From CAYYTU01 sp964474655 (GTDB taxonomy: Bacteria > Chloroflexota > Anaerolineae > B4-G1): a stretch of 64,000 nt of DNA. A model generated the notes under the pieces. It did no database searches and was not told the DNA's origin. It worked only from the letters and a program-made list of their open reading frames with translations. The translations under genes were made by a program, and so were the position numbers. Positions 24,392 to 32,602 of this stretch are shown one piece after another; positions within the stretch are counted from its first letter, which is position 1; every line of letters begins with the position of its first letter. Location of the stretch: contig CAYYTU010000004.1 in NCBI GenBank assembly GCA_964474655.1, forward strand, positions 1-64,000. The letters are read 5' to 3'.

Positions 24392-26308
24392 TCACACGTC
24401 CAGGTTGCGTACCTGTTTGGCGTGGGTCTGGATGAAGTGGCGTCGAGGCGGCACGCTGGAACCCATCAGCATGCTGAAGGTCCGATCGGCCGCTGCAGCG
24501 TCTTCGATTGTCACGCGCAACAGCGTGCGATTCTCCGGGTTCATCGTCGTCTCCCAAAGCTGCTCCGGATTCATCTCACCCAACCCCTTGTAACGCTGGA
24601 GCGAGACCCGCCGTCCGTCTAGCTCCTGCAAAATTCTCGCCCGCTCCGCCTCCGAGTATGCATAATGCTCCTCGCGCCCAGCCTTGATCAAGTAAAGGGG
24701 AGGCTGTGCGATGTACAGGTGTCCTTCCTCAATGAGCGGCTGCATATAGCGATAGAAGAAGGTTAGAAGCAACGTGCGAATGTGAGCGCCGTCGATGTCG
24801 GCATCGGTCAGCAGAATCACCCGCCCGTAGCGCAGGCCGTCCAGGCTGAACTGCCCGCCGACGCTGGTGCCCAGGGCGGAGATTAGCGCCTGCACCTCCT
24901 TGTTCTTGAGGATGCGGTTCAGCCCCGCTCGCTCCGTGTTTAGGATCTTGCCGCGCAGGGGCAAGATGGCCTGGAAATGCCGATCGCGTCCTTGCTTGGC
25001 ACTGCCGCCGGCGCTATCTCCCTCCACGATGAAGAGTTCCGAACGCGCCGCTTCCTGCTCCGAGCAATCGGCCAGCTTGCCCGGCAGGGTCAAGCTTTCC
25101 AGCGTGCTCTTGCGGATCACCAGATCACGAGCCTTACGGGCCGCTGCCCGCGCGCGGAAAGAGGTGAGACACTTGCGGATGATGTTCCGCGCGGCCGCCG
25201 ACTCTCGCTCCAGAAACTCGGAGAGCGCCCGGGTGACCACCGATTCGACCATCCCTCGTACCTCGGCGTTCATCAGCTTCACCTTCGTCTGGCTCTCGAA
25301 CTGGGGGTCCGGGTGCTTGACGCTGACGATGGCCGTCAACCCCTCGCGCACATCCTCGCCGGAGAAGTTAGGGTCTCTGTCTCTGAGCTTGCCCGTCTTG
25401 CGAGCATACTCGTTCATCGTGCGAGTCAATCCAGAACGGAGCCCCGTCAGGTGTGAACCGCCGTCCACAGTGTGGATCGTGTTGGCGAAGGCATAGATGG
25501 ACTCGGCGTAAGATTCAGTGTACTGGAGTGCAACCTCAATCCCCACCCCGTCCTCATCCGACTGGATATAGATCACCTCATCGTGAAGCACCTCGCGGTT
25601 GCGATTAAGATAGCGCACGAATGAAGCGATCCCCCCCTCAAAGTAGAAGGTCATATCCCGCGGGAAAGGCTGCTCTCGCTCATCGACCAGTCGGATAGAA
25701 ACCTCGCTGGTGACGAAGGCCATCTCCCGCAATCTTTGCATCAGCGTATCGTAATCAAAATCCACGTCCTCGAAAATCGTACGGTCAAAGCGGAACGTGA
25801 CGCGCGTGCCGCGCCCCTCAGCAGCGCCGATATCCTCTACCGGCGTGACGGGGGTTCCCTTTTCGTACCGCTGGCGGTAGCGGCGACCATCACGGGGGTT
25901 ATCGATCACCACCTCCAACCACTCGGAGAGCGCATTGACAGCCGCCACACCCACACCGTGCAGTCCGCCGGAGACCTTGTAGCCGTCTCCACCGAACTTC
26001 GCTCCGGAATGGAGGCTCGTCATCACCAGCTCCAGGGTTGAGATGCCCTTTTCTGGATGGCGGGCGGTGGGAATGCCACGCCCATTATCCGCCACCGTGA
26101 CCGAGGAATCGGCATGGATGATAATTTCGATGCTGTCACAGAGCCCCACCAGGGCCTCGTCAATCGCGTTGTCGACCACCTCGTATACCAGGTGGTGCAA
26201 CGCCCGCAGATCCGTGCCGCCGACGTACATACCGGGCCGGCGGCGGACGGCTTCCAGTCCCTCCAATACCTGAACGTCATCCGCTTCGTAACGGCCAATC
26301 TGACTCAT
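24392..26308 (-). CDS. gyrB: DNA gyrase subunit B
   Basis: About 638 residues: the type IIA topoisomerase ATPase subunit. The GHKL ATP site is intact (EVVDNAIDEAL, VADNGRGIPT, SGGLHGVG). The TOPRIM domain has the EGDSAGGSAKQGRDR and DADIDGAHIRTLLL motifs, and the C terminus ends with QRYKGLGEMNPEQLWETT. The length matches the short GyrB form without the enterobacterial insertion. GyrB and ParE cannot be separated with full certainty by eye, but QRYKGLGEMN is usual for GyrB. The start at 26308 is chosen for protein alignment; GTG 26329, overlapping the upstream stop codon, is also possible. Confidence 0.93.
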   Translation of the reverse strand: MSQIGRYEADDVQVLEGLEAVRRRPGMYVGGTDLRALHHLVYEVVDNAIDEALVGLCDSIEIIIHADSSVTVADNGRGIPTARHPEKGISTLELVMTSLHSGAKFGGDGYKVSGGLHGVGVAAVNALSEWLEVVIDNPRDGRRYRQRYEKGTPVTPVEDIGAAEGRGTRVTFRFDRTIFEDVDFDYDTLMQRLREMAFVTSEVSIRLVDEREQPFPRDMTFYFEGGIASFVRYLNRNREVLHDEVIYIQSDEDGVGIEVALQYTESYAESIYAFANTIHTVDGGSHLTGLRSGLTRTMNEYARKTGKLRDRDPNFSGEDVREGLTAIVSVKHPDPQFESQTKVKLMNAEVRGMVESVVTRALSEFLERESAAARNIIRKCLTSFRARAAARKARDLVIRKSTLESLTLPGKLADCSEQEAARSELFIVEGDSAGGSAKQGRDRHFQAILPLRGKILNTERAGLNRILKNKEVQALISALGTSVGGQFSLDGLRYGRVILLTDADIDGAHIRTLLLTFFYRYMQPLIEEGHLYIAQPPLYLIKAGREEHYAYSEAERARILQELDGRRVSLQRYKGLGEMNPEQLWETTMNPENRTLLRVTIEDAAAADRTFSMLMGSSVPPRRHFIQTHAKQVRNLDV

Positions 26309-26325
26309 AGCCCTATGCATCACAA

Positions 26326-27351
26326 TCACACATCCCCATCAGTAACTGACGCACGTCCAATCGCGTCCACCAACCTGTCGCGATAAAACATAAAAATCGC
26401 TGCCAATACGCCGCCTGCAATGGCGCCGTTGCCCAGGATACCAACCAACAACAACCACGAATCGCCGTCCGGGAGCGACCAAGCGTAGCCCAGGCCCTTG
26501 TAAATCACCAATCCCAATCCCACCAACCCTAGCACTGAGGGCAGTTGCGCGTGGCTTAACACCACACTTTCCCAGACCGCTTGCACCAGACCGCGCCCCC
26601 CGATCAGAATGCTGGGAATCACGAATATCAGGTGGAGCGCCAGGTAGATGGTCAACGCCACCCCCATTACCCAAACCAACACTCCGATCGGCTCCGCGAT
26701 CAGCATGGCAATTCCCATCAGCAAAAACCAAAACAAAGCGAATATCGCCCAGATCAGAAGCAGGCCTACCTCGAATAGTAAGAGGCGAAGTATCTTCCAC
26801 AGGCCCCTATGCATCCCCCGCGCTTCCTCTGGTCGCTCGGGCTTTTTCTGGCCAATCAACCCTTCGGCGATCGCCATCCGACTGGCTAACTCGTTGAGGT
26901 AGAACCCTCCCAGCACCAGCCCTGCCAAAAGCAATCCCAGCCACCAGGGGATAAAAGTCAAGACGCTCGTGATGGAGAAGACACGCGGAGAGCTCAGCGG
27001 TGAGACCGGGCCAATATGGTATTGCGCCAGCAGACTGGGCACTTGTACCATCGGTAAGCTGCCCAGAAGCGAGACCAGGTTAAACTGCTGTCCAAACTCC
27101 TCCAACAGCCGAACGGCTTGCGCGGCCTGTTGGGCCATATCTGGATTGGCGGATGCCTGCGCCTCAAACAGAGCGGAAAATCGCTGCAATAATGGAGCCA
27201 CCGACAGCCTCGGGCCCAACCAGAGCAAGAGATCCAACAAAGCCGGTACCGCCGCCAGATCCAGGTTTCGACTCAAAACCTCAAATCCAGCCGTCAAACA
27301 ACCGATCACCCCGCGGGGAGCGCTCGTCTCTTCTGCTCTTCTTAATTTCAT
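26326..27351 (-). CDS. Polytopic membrane protein of unknown function
   Basis: A 341-residue protein with about six long hydrophobic segments (about 35-55, 140-160, 190-215, 220-245, 265-285 and 295-320). It shows no recognised catalytic motif. The general shape resembles stress- or phosphodiesterase-associated membrane domains, but no assignment is made. It precedes gyrB in the same direction, with stop and possible start overlapping, so gyrB probably depends on its promoter. The start codon lies 10 bases after a perfect TATAAT, giving a nearly leaderless mRNA. Confidence 0.75.
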   Translation of the reverse strand: MKLRRAEETSAPRGVIGCLTAGFEVLSRNLDLAAVPALLDLLLWLGPRLSVAPLLQRFSALFEAQASANPDMAQQAAQAVRLLEEFGQQFNLVSLLGSLPMVQVPSLLAQYHIGPVSPLSSPRVFSITSVLTFIPWWLGLLLAGLVLGGFYLNELASRMAIAEGLIGQKKPERPEEARGMHRGLWKILRLLLFEVGLLLIWAIFALFWFLLMGIAMLIAEPIGVLVWVMGVALTIYLALHLIFVIPSILIGGRGLVQAVWESVVLSHAQLPSVLGLVGLGLVIYKGLGYAWSLPDGDSWLLLVGILGNGAIAGGVLAAIFMFYRDRLVDAIGRASVTDGDV

Positions 27352-27361
27352 ACGAGCCTAT

Positions 27362-27390
27362 ATTATACCACGACTTGAAAGGGCGGTAAA
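27362..27390 (-). promoter_or_regulatory. Promoter of membrane protein-gyrB unit, near-leaderless
   Basis: Minus strand: TTTACC (27385-27390), 17 bp, TATAAT (27362-27367) with a TGG extension, then 10 bases to the ATG. No Shine-Dalgarno sequence fits between them. Confidence 0.65.
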
Positions 27391-27396
27391 CCTGTC

Positions 27397-27422
27397 GGTG
27401 CTTTGGAACTGCTCCGTTTGCC
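27397..27422. repeat. Partial repeat, family A end
   Basis: The segment with GGAACTGCTCCGTTTGCC resembles the right end of family A copies at 46267 and 57260-57286. It lies between two divergent promoters. Confidence 0.4.
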
Positions 27423-27437
27423 CCCAATCAGATTGAC

Positions 27438-27466
27438 TTTACCGCGTAGACATCTTGGCGTATAAT
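27438..27466 (+). promoter_or_regulatory. Promoter of alpha-oxoamine synthase gene
   Basis: TTTACC (27438-27443), 17 bp, TATAAT (27461-27466). It is separated from its gene by a whole family B repeat, so the transcript would have a leader of about 335 nt. Confidence 0.65.
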
Positions 27467-27491
27467 ATCGCCTTGCATAGATCATGCAACT

Positions 27492-27783
27492 TATGACTAC
27501 AACGAGGCTTTGACGAGCCTCTCGAAGGGTGCGATTTTCGCCAAGTCGTCATCCTTCGACAGGCTTCGGCGTGAGCTCAGCCGAATGGATCAGGATGACT
27601 ATCGATTGGACTTTGGACAAAGCTCGCAAGACCTTCCCGAAAGCTTTCAGAAGTGGTGAAGCTAGCCGAAAACTTTTTAGACTGTTCGTTTCAACTTTCG
27701 GGAAGGTTCTCAGCAGAGATCTAAGTTTTATCCAAAGTCCAGTATTGAGAGTCAACTTTGTTGAAACCTCGTTGTAGCATTAT
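27492..27783. repeat. Palindromic repeat family B, copy 4, interrupted by another element
   Basis: The ends TATGACTACAACGAGG and, inverted, TAATGCTACAACGAGG match those of the other B copies. The first 110 bp follow copy 2 closely (GCGATTTTCGCC and GTCATCCTTCGACAGGCTTC). A second palindromic element (27608-27740) is inserted in it. The open frame found across this repeat is not a gene. Confidence 0.72.
27608..27740. repeat. Palindromic element C nested in family B
   Basis: A 133-bp unit with inverted ends GGACTTTGGACAAAGCT and GGACTTTGGATAAAACT (2 mismatches in 17), and inner perfect 13-bp arms ACCTTCCCGAAAG (27631) and CTTTCGGGAAGGT (27695). As RNA it would fold into one long hairpin. Confidence 0.65.
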
Positions 27784-27809
27784 GAGATGGTACTAAGGAG
27801 GTTATGTTG

Positions 27810-28988
27810 ATGGATCTGTTCGAGAAGTGTCGGGCCTTTACCGAGGCGCGAGAGGCACAAGAGACGGGCATCTACCCATATTTCATCCCCTTGACCGATA
27901 GTGAGGGCACAGAAGTTACCGTGGGCGATCATCGCCTGATTATGATCGGCTCCAACAACTACCTGGGGCTGACCACTCACCCCAAAGTTCGGCAAGCTGC
28001 GATCAAAGCCACCGAAGAATACGGCACCAGCTGTACCGGGTCGCGGTTCCTCAACGGCACGCTGGAGTTCCACCTGGAGCTGGAGCGCAATCTGGCAGAT
28101 TTTATGGGCACAGAAGCGGCGCTGGTCTTCCCCACCGGCTACCAGACTAACGTAGGCACCATCTCGTCCCTGGTGGGCCGGCACGATGTCGTGATCACAG
28201 ACAAGGACGACCACGCCAGTATCGTAGACGGCTGCAAGATGTCCTACGGGACCGTACGACGTTTCAATCACAACGATATGGACCACCTGGAGCGTGTGCT
28301 GGCCCACCTGGATGACGACGTGGGCAAGCTGGTCGTCGTGGATGGCGTCTTCAGCATGGGCGGCGACCTTGCCCCCCTGCCGGAGATCGTATCACTATGC
28401 CAGAAGTACGACGCCCGTCTGATGGTGGACGATGCCCACGCTGTGGGCGTTGTGGGGGGCGGACGGGGCACGGCCGCCCACTTTGGCCTCGTCAACGAGG
28501 TGGACCTGATTATGGGTACCTTCAGCAAGTCCTTCGCCAGCCTGGGCGGATTCATCGCCGGCGCCGACGACGTGGTTCATTACGTCCAGCACCACGCTCG
28601 TTCCCTGATCTTCAGCGCCAGCATGTCGCCCTCCAACACCGCGGCGGCCCTGGCAGCGCTGGAGGTGATGCAAGAGGAGCCAGAGCGCATCGAGCGGGTC
28701 AACGACATCGCCGAGTACATGCGCACCGAGTACCGCCGGATGGGCTTCAACGTCGGCAACAGCCAGACCCCTATCATTCCCATCATCATCGGCGACAACG
28801 ACCTTACCTTTATGACGTGGAAAACACTCTACGAGGCCGGACTCTACACTAACCCTGTCATCTCCCCGGCGGTGCCCCCGGAGATGTCGCTGCTGCGCAC
28901 CAGCTACATGGCCACCCACACCGACGAACATCTGGAGCGTGTGTTGGCGACGTTCAAACAAGTAGGCGACGCTCTGGGTCTGATCTAG
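27810..28988 (+). CDS. PLP-dependent alpha-oxoamine synthase (KBL/AONS/SPT type)
   Basis: A 392-residue aminotransferase-fold enzyme that condenses an amino acid with an acyl-CoA. Family marks: SNNYLGLTTHPKV, the glycine-rich GTSCTGSRFLNGT, the PLP-binding DDAHAVGVVGG, and the Schiff-base lysine in GTFSKSFASLGG. Candidates are glycine C-acetyltransferase, 8-amino-7-oxononanoate synthase or serine palmitoyltransferase. The neighbours do not decide between them, and no biotin or threonine dehydrogenase gene is adjacent. ATG 27810 lies 8 bases after AGGAGG and is preferred to ATG 27804. The leader contains a nested repeat. Confidence 0.88.
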   Translation: MDLFEKCRAFTEAREAQETGIYPYFIPLTDSEGTEVTVGDHRLIMIGSNNYLGLTTHPKVRQAAIKATEEYGTSCTGSRFLNGTLEFHLELERNLADFMGTEAALVFPTGYQTNVGTISSLVGRHDVVITDKDDHASIVDGCKMSYGTVRRFNHNDMDHLERVLAHLDDDVGKLVVVDGVFSMGGDLAPLPEIVSLCQKYDARLMVDDAHAVGVVGGGRGTAAHFGLVNEVDLIMGTFSKSFASLGGFIAGADDVVHYVQHHARSLIFSASMSPSNTAAALAALEVMQEEPERIERVNDIAEYMRTEYRRMGFNVGNSQTPIIPIIIGDNDLTFMTWKTLYEAGLYTNPVISPAVPPEMSLLRTSYMATHTDEHLERVLATFKQVGDALGLI

Positions 28989-29008
28989 CGAATCATCAGG
29001 AGGATATG

Positions 29009-29245
29009 ATGCCGCTTTACGAATACAAATGTTCCGATTGTGAGACGAAGTTCGACGCCCTGCGGGATATGTCCGAGGCCGATGCCCCGATTGCCTGTCC
29101 CCACTGCGGCAGCGAGGAGACGCAGCGGGCCGTCTCGCTCTTCTCCGCCATCGGCAGCGAGGGCGTTGTGATCGGCGACAATTCTTGCGCCTCCTGCTCG
29201 CCGTCGGCATCCTGCGCCACATGTGGAGCCCGCTCGTCGCATTAG
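29009..29245 (+). CDS. FmdB-family zinc ribbon protein
   Basis: A 78-residue protein. It starts MPLYEYKCSDCETKF with a first CxxC pair, then CPHCGS with a second pair, which is the FmdB regulatory-protein zinc ribbon. The C-terminal tail is unusually Cys/Ser-rich (CASC, CATC), adding four cysteines in two pairs. It probably acts as a small regulator or metal-binding adaptor. AGGAGG is 5 bases upstream of this ATG. It follows the oxoamine synthase by 20 bases and precedes the chelatase gene, so the three may form one operon. Confidence 0.82.
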   Translation: MPLYEYKCSDCETKFDALRDMSEADAPIACPHCGSEETQRAVSLFSAIGSEGVVIGDNSCASCSPSASCATCGARSSH

Positions 29246-29292
29246 GTGGAAAGAACCAGCCCTCGATATGCGAGGCAAGGTGAACCATCTCG

Positions 29293-30408
29293 ATGACTGA
29301 TCAGACCATAACATCGGTCTTCCCGTTTACGGCGATTGTGAACCAGGCGCGTATGAAACGCGCCCTGATCCTGAACGCGATCCACCCCAAAATCGGCGGC
29401 GTGCTGATCCGCGGCGAGCGCGGCACGGCTAAATCCACCGCGGCCCGGGCGCTGGCGGCCCTATTGCCAGAAATCGAAGTGGTCGCCGATTGCTCCTTCG
29501 GTTGCGACCCCGATCGCCCTTCCACCTGGTGCACCGAATGTCAGGATCGCAGCCAGGGTGAGAACCCGTTACCACGCGCTCGCCGCCGCACCCAATTCGT
29601 GGATCTCCCCGTCAGCGCGACCGAGGACCGGGTCGTGGGCACGCTGGATATCGAGCGGGCCATCCAGGAGGGCGAGCGACACTTCGAGCCGGGCGTGCTC
29701 GCCGCCGCCAATCGCGGCGTGCTCTACGTGGACGAGGTCAACCTGCTGGACGATCACGTCGTCGATCTGCTGCTCGACGCGGCCGCGATGGGCGTCAACG
29801 TGGTGGAGCGCGAGGGCATCTCCTTCAGCCATCCGGCCCGCTTCATCCTCATCGGCACGATGAACCCGGAGGAGGGCGATCTGCGCCCGCAGCTGCTCGA
29901 CCGCTTCGCGCTCTGCGTCGACATTCGGGGTATTCGCGATCCCGACGCGCGAATGCTGATTATGGAGCGGAACCTGGCCTTTGATGCGGACCCACAGGCC
30001 TTTCGCGCGGCCTGGGCCGGGCGCGAGCAGGAACTCTCCCGTGAGATCGCGCGGGCCCGGCAGCTGCTACCTGAGATGCAGCACACACGCTCGGATCTGG
30101 CTACCATCGCGACGATGATGGCCGATCTGGGCGTCGATGGGCATCGCGCCGATTTGGTGGTGCTCAAGGCCGCTCGGACGCACGCAGCGTTCGATGGGCG
30201 TCGGCACCTGACCGATACCGATATCCTGCTGGCGGCTGAACTGGCGTTGCCGCACCGGCTGAAGCGCCACCCGCTGGAGGAGACGGAGGTCACGCTAGAT
30301 GATCTCTCTGAGCGGCTGAACGAAGTCCGCGCCCAGGCCCAGCGTAGCGAGCCGCACGAGGCAGAGAACAGTGAGCCGGTCGAGGTCGCCGGTAAAAAAA
30401 AAGCATAG
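29293..30408 (+). CDS. Mg/Co chelatase ATPase (I domain) - frame-0 product
   Basis: A 371-residue AAA+ protein of the ChlI/BchI class. It has FPFTAIVNQARMKRALILNA at the N terminus, Walker A GERGTAKST (about 37-45), the insertion with cysteines (CSFGCDPDRPSTWCTEC), Walker B-type VLYVDEVNLLDD (about 144), and the sensor GTMNPEEGDLRPQLLDRF. It ends just after nine A (30394-30402) with GKKKA and a stop. Joined to the following frame it makes the single-chain I-D form known from cobalamin-type chelatases. On its own it equals the small subunit. No other I-subunit gene is in the window. Confidence 0.88.
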   Translation: MTDQTITSVFPFTAIVNQARMKRALILNAIHPKIGGVLIRGERGTAKSTAARALAALLPEIEVVADCSFGCDPDRPSTWCTECQDRSQGENPLPRARRRTQFVDLPVSATEDRVVGTLDIERAIQEGERHFEPGVLAAANRGVLYVDEVNLLDDHVVDLLLDAAAMGVNVVEREGISFSHPARFILIGTMNPEEGDLRPQLLDRFALCVDIRGIRDPDARMLIMERNLAFDADPQAFRAAWAGREQELSREIARARQLLPEMQHTRSDLATIATMMADLGVDGHRADLVVLKAARTHAAFDGRRHLTDTDILLAAELALPHRLKRHPLEETEVTLDDLSERLNEVRAQAQRSEPHEAENSEPVEVAGKKKA

Positions 30409-30441
30409 CGGCCGATGACGCCGAGCAGGAGCCCTCGGCCG
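30394..30441 (+). promoter_or_regulatory. Candidate -1 programmed frameshift signal
   Basis: The slippery run of nine A (30394-30402) covers frame-0 codons AAA AAA AAA. Six bases later a perfect 7-bp stem begins: CGGCCGA (30409-30415) with TCGGCCG (30435-30441), loop 19 nt. After a -1 shift the frame stays open from 30396 to 31367. In frame 0 the stop TAG is at 30406-30408. Slippery run, spacer and hairpin match the standard layout of -1 recoding sites. Confidence 0.75.
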
Positions 30442-30455
30442 AACCCGAGCGGCCG

Positions 30456-31367
30456 ATGCAAAGTCCAGCCCAGCAGATCATCCCCCAGTGGCCGTCGTCG
30501 GGGCGTTGGTGGGAAGGCGGCGAGCAGACTGCCTTCGGCGAGCCCTTCGATCCTCGTCACCTGGAGACGCCCCTCGACCGCCTGACCCGCTCCACCGGCG
30601 GGCGCCGCAGCGAGACTCGCACCGATCGCAAACGCGGGCGCTACGTCCAATCGCGCCCCTCGCCGGACGATGCCAGCGACTTGGCCTTCGACGCCACGCT
30701 CCGCGCCGCCGCGCCCCACCAGAAAACACGCCAGGAAGATGGCGGCCCGGCCCTGGTGCTGTACCCCGCCGACTTTCGCCGCAAGGTGCGCGTGAGCCGC
30801 GCGGCCAATCTGATCCTCTTCGTCGTCGATGCCTCCTGGTCGATGGCCGTGGCGGAGCGAATGGAGGCCACGAAAGGCGCCGTCGTCTCGCTGCTGACCG
30901 ACGCCTACCAGCGGCGCGACCGGGTGGGGCTGGTTGTCTTTCAGAAGAACGATGCGCTCGTGGTGCTGCCGCCCACCAATAGCGTCGCGCTGGCCAAGCG
31001 GACGCTGAACGATATCCCCATCGGCGGGAAGACGCCGCTTTCCGCTGGACTAAAAACCTCGTACGAGCTCATCACCCGCGAGATCCGTCAACATCCCGAT
31101 CTCAAGCCGCTGATGGTGCTGCTCACCGACGGAGCGGGCAATGTCTCAATGACAAACCGCCCGCCGCAGGAAGAGGCTTATCGCATGGCGGAGCTCTTCC
31201 CACAGGCCGACATCCGTTCGCTGGTGATCAATATGGAGAACGAGGCCTTCGATCAGGGGCTAGCGCAGACGTTGGCCGATCATCTGGAGGCGCCGTGCTA
31301 CACGCTGGCCGACTTGCGGGCTGAGTCGCTGCTGTGGACGGTGCGCGGGGCGCTCGATGAGGGTTAA
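30456..31367 (+). CDS. Mg/Co chelatase D part with vWA domain (reached by -1 shift)
   Basis: The frame is open from 30396 and the first ATG is at 30456, giving 303 residues. It holds the acidic/Pro linker, a conserved basic region (RGRYVQSRPS) and a von Willebrand A domain with the MIDAS motif DASWS and later LTDGAGN. This is the D half of ChlD/BchD. No ribosome-binding site precedes 30456. The natural reading is therefore a fused I-D protein of about 691 residues starting at 29293, made by -1 slippage at the A run. The partner large subunit (CobN or ChlH) is not in this window. Confidence 0.85.
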   Translation: MQSPAQQIIPQWPSSGRWWEGGEQTAFGEPFDPRHLETPLDRLTRSTGGRRSETRTDRKRGRYVQSRPSPDDASDLAFDATLRAAAPHQKTRQEDGGPALVLYPADFRRKVRVSRAANLILFVVDASWSMAVAERMEATKGAVVSLLTDAYQRRDRVGLVVFQKNDALVVLPPTNSVALAKRTLNDIPIGGKTPLSAGLKTSYELITREIRQHPDLKPLMVLLTDGAGNVSMTNRPPQEEAYRMAELFPQADIRSLVINMENEAFDQGLAQTLADHLEAPCYTLADLRAESLLWTVRGALDEG

Positions 31368-31480
31368 GAGCGGCGCGTGTGAGGAGAGCTGGGTGGTCTG
31401 ATAACTCCAAAAAAGATCCTTGCGAAATCGAGCCGCTGCTGGTGCGGTCGGGAGACCGGACAGAGCACTTCCTGGGCGTT

Positions 31481-31535
31481 GTTTGTAGTGCGCGCTTCAG
31501 CGCGCTTCTACGGCGATAAATCGCCTACTACGAAC
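31481..31535. repeat. REP-like palindrome forming a three-way structure
   Basis: The outer arms GTTTGTAGT and ACTACGAAC enclose two complete small hairpins, GCGCGC-TTCA-GCGCGC and GGCGAT-AA-ATCGCC. It lies in the 255-bp gap after the chelatase gene and has no coding capacity. Confidence 0.6.
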
Positions 31536-31558
31536 ACGCCGCCATCTGAGGTGATACA

Positions 31559-31583
31559 CCCCCGTCTGATTGGGGGCTTTTTC
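31559..31583 (+). terminator. Terminator of chelatase operon
   Basis: CCCCC (31559-31563), loop GTCTGATT, GGGGG (31572-31576), then CTTTTT. Confidence 0.75.
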
Positions 31584-31623
31584 AAAATAGTGGGGTAATG
31601 TGATAGCAACGCCGTGGACCCAC

Positions 31624-32454
31624 TTAGAGCAGGTCGTAATTCCGTATCAGGATCTGCTCGAAGAGCCGGTCGGGCACGATATCCTTGAGCGCGGCGGCCA
31701 ACTTCTGATCGAAGGAACCGACGCGATAGCGGATCTTGGGCGAGGGATGCTCGATGATGCGCTCCAGTAGCCGGGCTACGCGCTCTGGCGGGACGCCGTT
31801 GCGTTCGTCCTCTTCGATGATGGTCATCATTCGCTCGCAGCTCTCCTCGTAAACGGAGCCTCGGGCGCCGGCAACCCGGTGGCGGTTGTCGACGAAGGGG
31901 GTGCTGATATCGCCCGGTTCGAGCAGCACCACGTCGATGCCGAACGGACGAACCTCCATCCGCATCGCATCGGTCATCCCCTCCACGGCGAACTTAGTGG
32001 CGCTATAGAATGCCTGGAAGGGCAGGGCAATCAACCCGCCGATCGAGCTGACATTCACGATGAGCCCGCTCCTCCGGGCTCGCATCGCCGGCAGCACGGC
32101 CCTACAGACCCGTAGCACGCCGAAGAAATTCGTCTCGAACAAGGCCTTGGCCTCCTCCACGGTCGTATCCTCCACCGCCCCGGCGATCCCATATCCGGCG
32201 TTGTTCACCACCACGTCCAGAACTCCCGCTTCTTGCAGGATGAAGTCCACGCCACGCCGGACTGATTCATCGTGATTGACGTCCATCTGGAGCATCGCGA
32301 CGGAGCCGGGTGTGGATATCTCTGGCGGGAAGGGTGCGCGTCGGCTTGTCCCGAATACCTGATAGCCTTGCCGGGCCAGATGCTGGGCGCACGCTTTGCC
32401 AATCCCGGAGGACGCGCCGGTGATCAGGATCACTTGGTCACAGGAGTCACTCAT
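31624..32454 (-). CDS. Short-chain dehydrogenase/reductase
   Basis: A 276-residue classical SDR oxidoreductase. It has the NAD(P)-binding TGASSGIGKA (about 12-21), NNAGYG (about 86), catalytic Ser in NVSSIGG, and the Tyr-X3-Lys pair in YSATK (about 155-159). An Arg-rich segment after beta-2 (TSRRA) suggests NADPH preference. The substrate is unknown. GGAGG lies 8 bases before the ATG. It is read after the cold-shock gene but separated from it by a strong hairpin. Confidence 0.9.
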   Translation of the reverse strand: MSDSCDQVILITGASSGIGKACAQHLARQGYQVFGTSRRAPFPPEISTPGSVAMLQMDVNHDESVRRGVDFILQEAGVLDVVVNNAGYGIAGAVEDTTVEEAKALFETNFFGVLRVCRAVLPAMRARRSGLIVNVSSIGGLIALPFQAFYSATKFAVEGMTDAMRMEVRPFGIDVVLLEPGDISTPFVDNRHRVAGARGSVYEESCERMMTIIEEDERNGVPPERVARLLERIIEHPSPKIRYRVGSFDQKLAAALKDIVPDRLFEQILIRNYDLL

Positions 32455-32490
32455 CGGTTTGCCTCCGATCTAGGTTCTCTTAACAAGCGA

Positions 32491-32530
32491 CGGGCCGTGC
32501 ATCCCGAGCTGCGTTGGGATGCACGGCCCG
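32491..32530 (-). terminator. Long perfect hairpin after cold-shock gene
   Basis: CGGGCCGTGCATCCC (32491-32505) and GGGATGCACGGCCCG (32516-32530): a 15-bp perfect stem with a 10-nt loop. It lies between the cold-shock stop codon and the SDR start. The T-rich tail is weak on both strands, so it may act as 3'-end protection as well as terminator. Confidence 0.6.
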
Positions 32531-32602
32531 ATTGTCGCTCACGACTTACTTACGCCACGTCAATCATGGCGCTATGCAGCGAAACGGTCTACTGCCCCTT
32601 CG

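Noticed and set aside
24362..24396. Two-tier hairpin at the gyrB stop codon as terminator
   Set aside because: TGTGAG/CTCACA and GGCGT/ACGCC can pair, but there is no T-run and the stem overlaps the stop codon. The next gene follows in the same direction.
27529..27777. Open frame of 82 codons on the plus strand
   Set aside because: It lies wholly inside the nested repeat elements, has no ribosome-binding site, and its sequence is explained by the inverted arms.
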